8,828 bases of DNA from positions 1 to 8,828 of the forward strand of contig RZYP01000072.1 in the NCBI GenBank assembly GCA_009930275.1, in the 5' to 3' direction. The notes under the pieces were generated by a model. It ran no database searches. It had not been told where the DNA came from and saw nothing but the letters and a program-made list of their open reading frames with translations. This document shows positions 6,305 to 8,828 of the stretch, piece by piece. The translations under genes were made by a program, and so were the position numbers. This DNA is from Negativicutes bacterium. GTDB taxonomy: Bacteria > Bacillota_C > Negativicutes > Acidaminococcales > Acidaminococcaceae. Within the stretch, counting starts at the first letter, position 1. The number at the start of each line of letters is the position of its first letter.

Positions 6305-6890
6305 GTGCGGACCATTCGTATCTGAACGAATGGAAGTCAAAAAATACCAAGTTCTTTTTTGCGAAGAACTGCCAACCCGTTCTAGGAAACGATAACGGGG
6401 GAAGGGCTGAGACTGAGGAATTAGCCTACATCACGGTGGCGCATACATAAGACGAGACTCATGGCAAGTCGAAATCGTTGAATTTTTGATTCACACAGGA
6501 AAAGGTTCAGACCAATCCCTTTTACGGATGTATGCAAGCGATTATATGCTGGATGATTCTGAATGGATTCGACAATGACCAAGGGAAGCCCATTTTTAAT
6601 GGGTGGCTGAGTACTTGTAAGGAGTACACCGAAATAACAACCCTCGGAAAGATAAATGTAAGAAATAGACAATTAAGATAATGAAGAAGTATTTTAGAAC
6701 AAACAATATATACATTAAAATTTTGTAATTATAGATGCCCCTGAATTTGGGCTTAAACTAAATTCGACATATATTCACTCTTTCTTTCGAACAAATTGTT
6801 TTGGGGTTGTTATTTCGGGATAGCCGGATGCGGGAAAACCGCCTGTCCGGCTGTGATTCGGGGCTTGGGCTGGTGACAGACCATTCTATC
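6305..6890 (+). ncRNA. Probable ORF-less group II intron
   Basis: About 586 nt with no reading frame, but with helices in the order expected of a group II ribozyme. It opens with GTGCG (6305-6309), the consensus 5' end. Domain I-like helices: CCATTCGT/ACGAATGG (6312-6333); AGTTCTT/AAGAACT (6350-6370); a branched element GCCAACC (6371-6377) with GGTGGC (6435-6440) enclosing two hairpins (6376-6399 and 6405-6426); then GCATACAT (6441-6448) paired with ATGTATGC (6528-6535). Domain II/III-like hairpins lie at 6586-6608 and 6611-6627. A perfect 15-bp stem, 6629-6643 with 6804-6818, matches the domain IV base; its loop is AT-rich and has no reverse transcriptase. Two bases later comes domain V (6821-6853), then a domain VI-like segment ending TTCTATC at 6890, with an unpaired A at 6883, 8 nt from the end. 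Boundaries are approximate. I could not find a convincing EBS1-IBS1 pairing, so activity is uncertain. Confidence 0.6.
6821..6853 (+). ncRNA. Group II intron domain V (catalytic hairpin)
   Basis: The 9-bp lower helix pairs TAGCCGGAT (6821-6829) with GTCCGGCTG (6845-6853). It carries the catalytic triad AGC at 6822-6824. The upper helix is GCGG (6830-6833) with CCGC (6839-6842). The two-base bulge CT (6843-6844) falls exactly where domain V has its metal-binding bulge. Consensus domain V is GAGCCGUAUGCG..GAAA..CGCACGUACGGUUC. Deviations: the loop is GAAAA rather than a GNRA tetraloop, the upper stem is 4 bp, and the first pair is U-G. These may be drift or a subclass feature. Confidence 0.7.
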
Positions 6891-6963
6891 GATGCCCATG
6901 GTTTCCAAGGATGCTTATTCCTGGAGATTATGGGCGGCTGTCATGTTAGAATTGAATAACGGC

Positions 6964-6993
6964 AGCTCTCTGAGTGATCAGGGAGCTTTTTTT
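6964..6993 (+). terminator. Strong intrinsic terminator closing the non-coding transcript
   Basis: AGCTCTCTGA (6964-6973), loop GTGA, TCAGGGAGCT (6978-6987), a 10-bp stem with one T-G wobble, followed by seven T residues (6987-6993). With the promoter at 6153-6179 it bounds a transcript of about 800 nt, of which about 120 nt precede and 100 nt follow the intron. Confidence 0.85.
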
Positions 6994-7003
6994 GTGTCCA
7001 AAA

Positions 7004-7021
7004 TTTCCAGGTTCCTGGAAA
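7004..7021. promoter_or_regulatory. 18-bp palindrome downstream of the terminator
   Basis: TTTCCAGG (7004-7011), TT, CCTGGAAA (7014-7021). The two-base centre makes it a better protein-binding dyad than an RNA hairpin. It lies 11 bp after the T run of the terminator and 215 bp before the next gene. Confidence 0.4.
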
Positions 7022-7158
7022 AAAATCGAACTCCATATTTCGAATCTAAAGCCCGTCGACATGAAATTTGGATAGTTGACCTGCCCGCCGCCATAAAATC
7101 CCGTCCTGGGCCATTTCTGTGCAAATTCTCCGAAAAGCCTTCTTCAAGATTGGTGGAG

Positions 7159-7172
7159 CAGCTTCGAAGCTG
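7159..7172. promoter_or_regulatory. 14-bp perfect palindrome ahead of the AbrB-like gene
   Basis: CAGCTTCGAAGCTG is its own reverse complement and is followed by TCATTTTT. It could be an operator for autoregulation of the gene at 7236 or a short terminator hairpin (5-bp stem, TCGA loop). A weak promoter candidate, TTGAGG (7179-7184) with TATCCT (7201-7206), lies directly after it, which favours an operator. Confidence 0.4.
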
Positions 7173-7235
7173 TCATTTTTGAGGTCAAAATACAGATATT
7201 TATCCTTAATACACCAACATATAAGGAGAAATATC

Positions 7236-7595
7236 ATGGGCGAACCCAAAGCTGAAGAAACGACCAAGAAGAAGAGAATTGAAAGCAAGTACAATGCTGC
7301 AAAGCTCCGTGAAGCTATTAAAGGCGGAAATAATGCCGTTCAAATCATGAAGATTCTGGACATCAAGCACAAGCAAACTTTGAAGCAGTACGTTTTGAAG
7401 CTAATAAGCTCTGACAAGCAATTTTACGAAATTCCTGGTCTTTACATGAACAGTTCTTCCAAAGCGAAAGTATCAAAGTATGGAACAATCAAGCTAATTC
7501 TTAAGAATTACGATTTGGGTGATGTTGAATTCAAGGAAGATGATGAATTCTCTGTCTACTCTGAAGAGAACCGAATCATTCTTGAAAAGCTCTAA
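7236..7595 (+). CDS. Small HTH plus AbrB-like putative regulator
   Basis: 119 residues. The ATG at 7236 is chosen over a far upstream start because AAGGAG (7223-7228) sits 7 nt before it; an upstream extension would also cross the palindrome and promoter candidate. Residues 3-14 are Lys/Glu-rich. Residues 21-60 (AAKLREAIKGG..VQIMKILDIKHKQTLKQYV) look like a small helix-turn-helix. Residues 77-119 show the swapped-hairpin AbrB/SpoVT pattern: KVSKYGTIKLIL, then KEDDEFSVYSEENRIILEKL. AbrB-like proteins bind DNA as dimers, acting as transition-state regulators or antitoxins. No toxin gene follows (a terminator does), so a transcription regulator is more likely than an antitoxin. It is a candidate to bind the palindromes in this window. 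Domain calls are by eye. Confidence 0.7.
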   Translation: MGEPKAEETTKKKRIESKYNAAKLREAIKGGNNAVQIMKILDIKHKQTLKQYVLKLISSDKQFYEIPGLYMNSSSKAKVSKYGTIKLILKNYDLGDVEFKEDDEFSVYSEENRIILEKL

Positions 7596-7611
7596 TGTGG
7601 TCTTCTTTAAC

Positions 7612-7637
7612 ATGCCATGGTAAAACATGGCATTTTT
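7612..7637 (+). terminator. Intrinsic terminator after the AbrB-like gene
   Basis: ATGCCATG (7612-7619), loop of 6 nt, CATGGCAT (7626-7633), perfect 8-bp stem running into TTTTT (7633-7637). Confidence 0.8.
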
Positions 7638-7704
7638 CTTTTCCTTTATTGAGCAAGTTGTGGCCATGTTATTTTCAACAAAACATTAAAGATATAAAAA
7701 TTTA

Positions 7705-7734
7705 AATGTAAGATTTTCCATAAAAACTTACATT
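7705..7734. promoter_or_regulatory. 8-bp inverted repeat with 14-nt spacer
   Basis: AATGTAAG (7705-7712) and CTTACATT (7727-7734) are perfect inverted copies in an AT-rich, gene-free stretch upstream of the short recombinase. The half-site spacing, about two helical turns between arm centres, suits a dimeric protein or the paired arms of a recombination site. Confidence 0.4.
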
Positions 7735-7835
7735 CGATAAAATACAAGCTCGATCTTCAAGGATATTAAGCGGATAAGAAGTCCCAGAAATATGCTTGGT
7801 GATTGAGCTTTGTTTTGAATGTTAGATTTCGTTTG

Positions 7836-7851
7836 GTTTTCTTTAGAAAAC
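7836..7851. promoter_or_regulatory. 16-bp palindrome just before the recombinase start
   Basis: GTTTTCT (7836-7842), TT, AGAAAAC (7845-7851), ending 7 bp before the GGGAG ribosome binding site of the gene at 7871. The position fits a repressor site or a recombinase-binding site next to its own gene. Confidence 0.4.
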
Positions 7852-7870
7852 AATAATTGGGAGATTAAAC

Positions 7871-8428
7871 ATGAAAGTTGAAGCTATCACAGAACAGAAA
7901 GACATAAAACGTATCAAAAAGTTGTTACAAGACAATCCTCGTGATCGATTGCTGTTCATTTTAGGCATCAACACCGGACTACGTGCACAGGACATTCTCG
8001 CCTTGAAAATAGGCGACGTGCTTGAGTGCAAGGTTGGATCAAGAATTTCAATCAAGGAGAAAAAGACGGGAAAAGACAACGTCATCATCATTAACTCTGA
8101 AATTTACAGTGCACTTGAGGATTACCTGAATGATATTCCGAAAACACCAGAAAATTATCTGTTCAAGAGTCGAAAAGGAAAGAATGCTCCATTAACAACA
8201 TATGCTGTGATGAACTACATCAAAGATTGGTGCAGAAAGCTCAACATCAAAACTCATGTGGGAGCGCATACCTTAAGAAAGACGTTTTGCTACCAACAAA
8301 GGAAAATACACGGAACAAGTTGGGAGGTGCTCGCAAAGAGACTCAATCATTCTTCACCTGCAATTACTCGGCGTTATCTGGGCATAAAAGAAGAGGAAGT
8401 CGAGGAAATCCTGATGCATACAATTTAA
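7871..8428 (+). CDS. Short tyrosine recombinase (catalytic domain only)
   Basis: 185 residues, ATG at 7871 with GGGAG (7859-7863) at 7-nt spacing. The protein is essentially only the C-terminal catalytic domain of the phage integrase/XerCD family. It contains the full active site: R38 in NTGLRAQDILAL, the beta-hairpin lysine K65 in KEKKTGK, H133 and R136 in AHTLRKTF, H160 in RLNHSS, and the nucleophile Y169 in ITRRYLGI. The enzyme cuts and rejoins DNA through a 3'-phosphotyrosine. Ordinary integrases have 300-400 residues with an N-terminal core-binding domain, which is missing here. Because the start has a proper ribosome binding site and an upstream palindrome, this is likely a genuinely compact recombinase, not a truncation. 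Similar short enzymes occur on phages and plasmids and may resolve multimers or invert DNA. Confidence 0.9.
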   Translation: MKVEAITEQKDIKRIKKLLQDNPRDRLLFILGINTGLRAQDILALKIGDVLECKVGSRISIKEKKTGKDNVIIINSEIYSALEDYLNDIPKTPENYLFKSRKGKNAPLTTYAVMNYIKDWCRKLNIKTHVGAHTLRKTFCYQQRKIHGTSWEVLAKRLNHSSPAITRRYLGIKEEEVEEILMHTI

Positions 8429-8431
8429 ATC

Positions 8432-8458
8432 TGGGGCTGAACAGCCCCATTCTTTTTT
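8432..8458 (+). terminator. Intrinsic terminator after the short recombinase
   Basis: TGGGGCT (8432-8438), loop GAAC, AGCCCCA (8443-8449), then TTC and six T residues (8453-8458). It separates the two recombinase genes transcriptionally. Confidence 0.85.
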
Positions 8459-8481
8459 AAACTCATACTGATGGAGGTCTT

Positions 8482-8828
8482 ATGGGAGTTTACCAAAGAG
8501 ATGGACGTTGGCTTGTATACTGGTTTGAGGAAGGGAAAAGGCGGGATAAGTCTTTTGGAAGGGGAGAAGATGCGAAGGTTCAAGCTGAAAAGTTTGATCA
8601 AGCTGCACGTCAATGCACCGTTGAAGCGGGAATGGTTCTGGGCAACGCGATTGTTGCTCCAGAAACATCAGAACCGGAGGAGGAGATTGGAAAGACTGGT
8701 CCAACAGGAATTACGTTTGGGCGACTTGCCAGGATGCACCTGGATCATCTCCTGGCCTCCGGGAAAACCGAGAAGCACATCAAAAACGTTGCCGTCCTGC
8801 TGAAGAATTCATTCTTTGCCCTTCTGGG
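8482..8828 (+). CDS. Tyrosine integrase, N-terminal part (runs off the window)
   Basis: An open frame begins at the ATG at 8482, behind GGAGG (8473-8477), and is still open at the end of the window (115 complete codons). Residues 1-45 (MGVYQRDGRWLVYWFEEGKRRDKSFGRG...) have the three-strand-plus-helix pattern of the arm-type/AP2-like DNA-binding domain at the start of phage integrases, and this wording is one I associate with Desulfovibrio integrases. Residues 50-75 are an acidic linker. Residues about 76-115 (TFGRLARMHLDHLLASGKTEKHI...) begin the helical core-binding domain. The catalytic domain lies beyond the window, so activity cannot be judged. It is probably the element's main integrase, with its attachment site beyond the right edge. 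Confidence 0.85.
   Translation, partial: MGVYQRDGRWLVYWFEEGKRRDKSFGRGEDAKVQAEKFDQAARQCTVEAGMVLGNAIVAPETSEPEEEIGKTGPTGITFGRLARMHLDHLLASGKTEKHIKNVAVLLKNSFFALL

Noticed and set aside
6265..6450. Open reading frame of 61 codons
   Set aside because: It runs across the proposed 5' splice site and several perfect RNA stems; the protein is not recognisable and lacks a ribosome binding site.
6285..6535. EBS1-IBS1 pairing for the proposed intron
   Set aside because: With the 5' end at 6305 the last six exon bases are GCTGTT; I found no AACAGC or good wobble equivalent in the domain I loops, so I do not claim it.
6892..7182. Open reading frame of 96 codons after the intron
   Set aside because: It crosses the strong terminator at 6964-6993 and the palindrome at 7004-7021, has no ribosome binding site and matches no family I know.
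5727..7235. tRNA genes or a CRISPR array in the long gene-free region
   Set aside because: No cloverleaf with a T-loop and acceptor pair is visible, and there are no regularly spaced direct repeats.
8471..8803. Frame of 110 codons starting at 8471
   Set aside because: It is out of frame with the integrase at 8482, whose start has the GGAGG site and whose protein is recognisable; the frame at 8471 would begin inside that ribosome binding site.

Overview
The window looks like part of an integrated mobile element (phage remnant, satellite or integrative plasmid) in a sulfate-reducing, Desulfovibrio-like bacterium. Two things suggest this host: the flagellin C-terminus at the left edge has the wording of Desulfovibrionales flagellins, and the integrase at the right edge has the N-terminus (MGVYQRDGRW...) I associate with integrases of that group. 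Both are recognition from memory, not a search. All supported genes are on the + strand.

Layout. 1-97: three 26-bp tandem repeats, which may be the end of a transposable element. 86-439: a flagellin gene cut down to its C-terminal ~115 residues, starting exactly where the repeats stop. 440-927: no gene, but a promoter candidate followed by a chain of perfect inverted repeats ending at the ribosome binding site of the next gene. 928-1893, 2044-3192, 3240-4127 and 4230-5726: four co-directional genes separated by hairpins or terminators. They are a protein with a transcriptional-regulator-like N-terminus, a protein with a DUF3102-like segment, a TIM-barrel tRNA-guanine transglycosylase (TGT/DpdA-like) enzyme, and a P-loop ATPase of the replicative primase/helicase type found in phages and integrative elements. 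5727-7235: about 1.5 kb without genes. It holds a good promoter flanked by TGATCA-centred palindromes, a structured RNA that I read as an ORF-less group II intron (domain IV closing stem, domain V and domain VI are recognisable), and a strong intrinsic terminator. 7236-7595: a small HTH plus AbrB-like protein. 7871-8428: a very short tyrosine recombinase. 8482-end: the start of a second, normal-length-type tyrosine integrase that runs off the window.

How it may work together (inference): the ATPase would drive replication of the element, the genes at 928 and 2044 would be regulatory or maintenance proteins, the two recombinases would serve integration, excision or multimer resolution, and the AbrB-like protein would be a regulator. 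The TGT-like gene sits alone between a strong hairpin and an intrinsic terminator, like a phage moron, and may modify a guanine in tRNA or DNA. There are no capsid, tail, terminase or conjugation genes in view, so the element is either a satellite/plasmid type or is only partly contained here.
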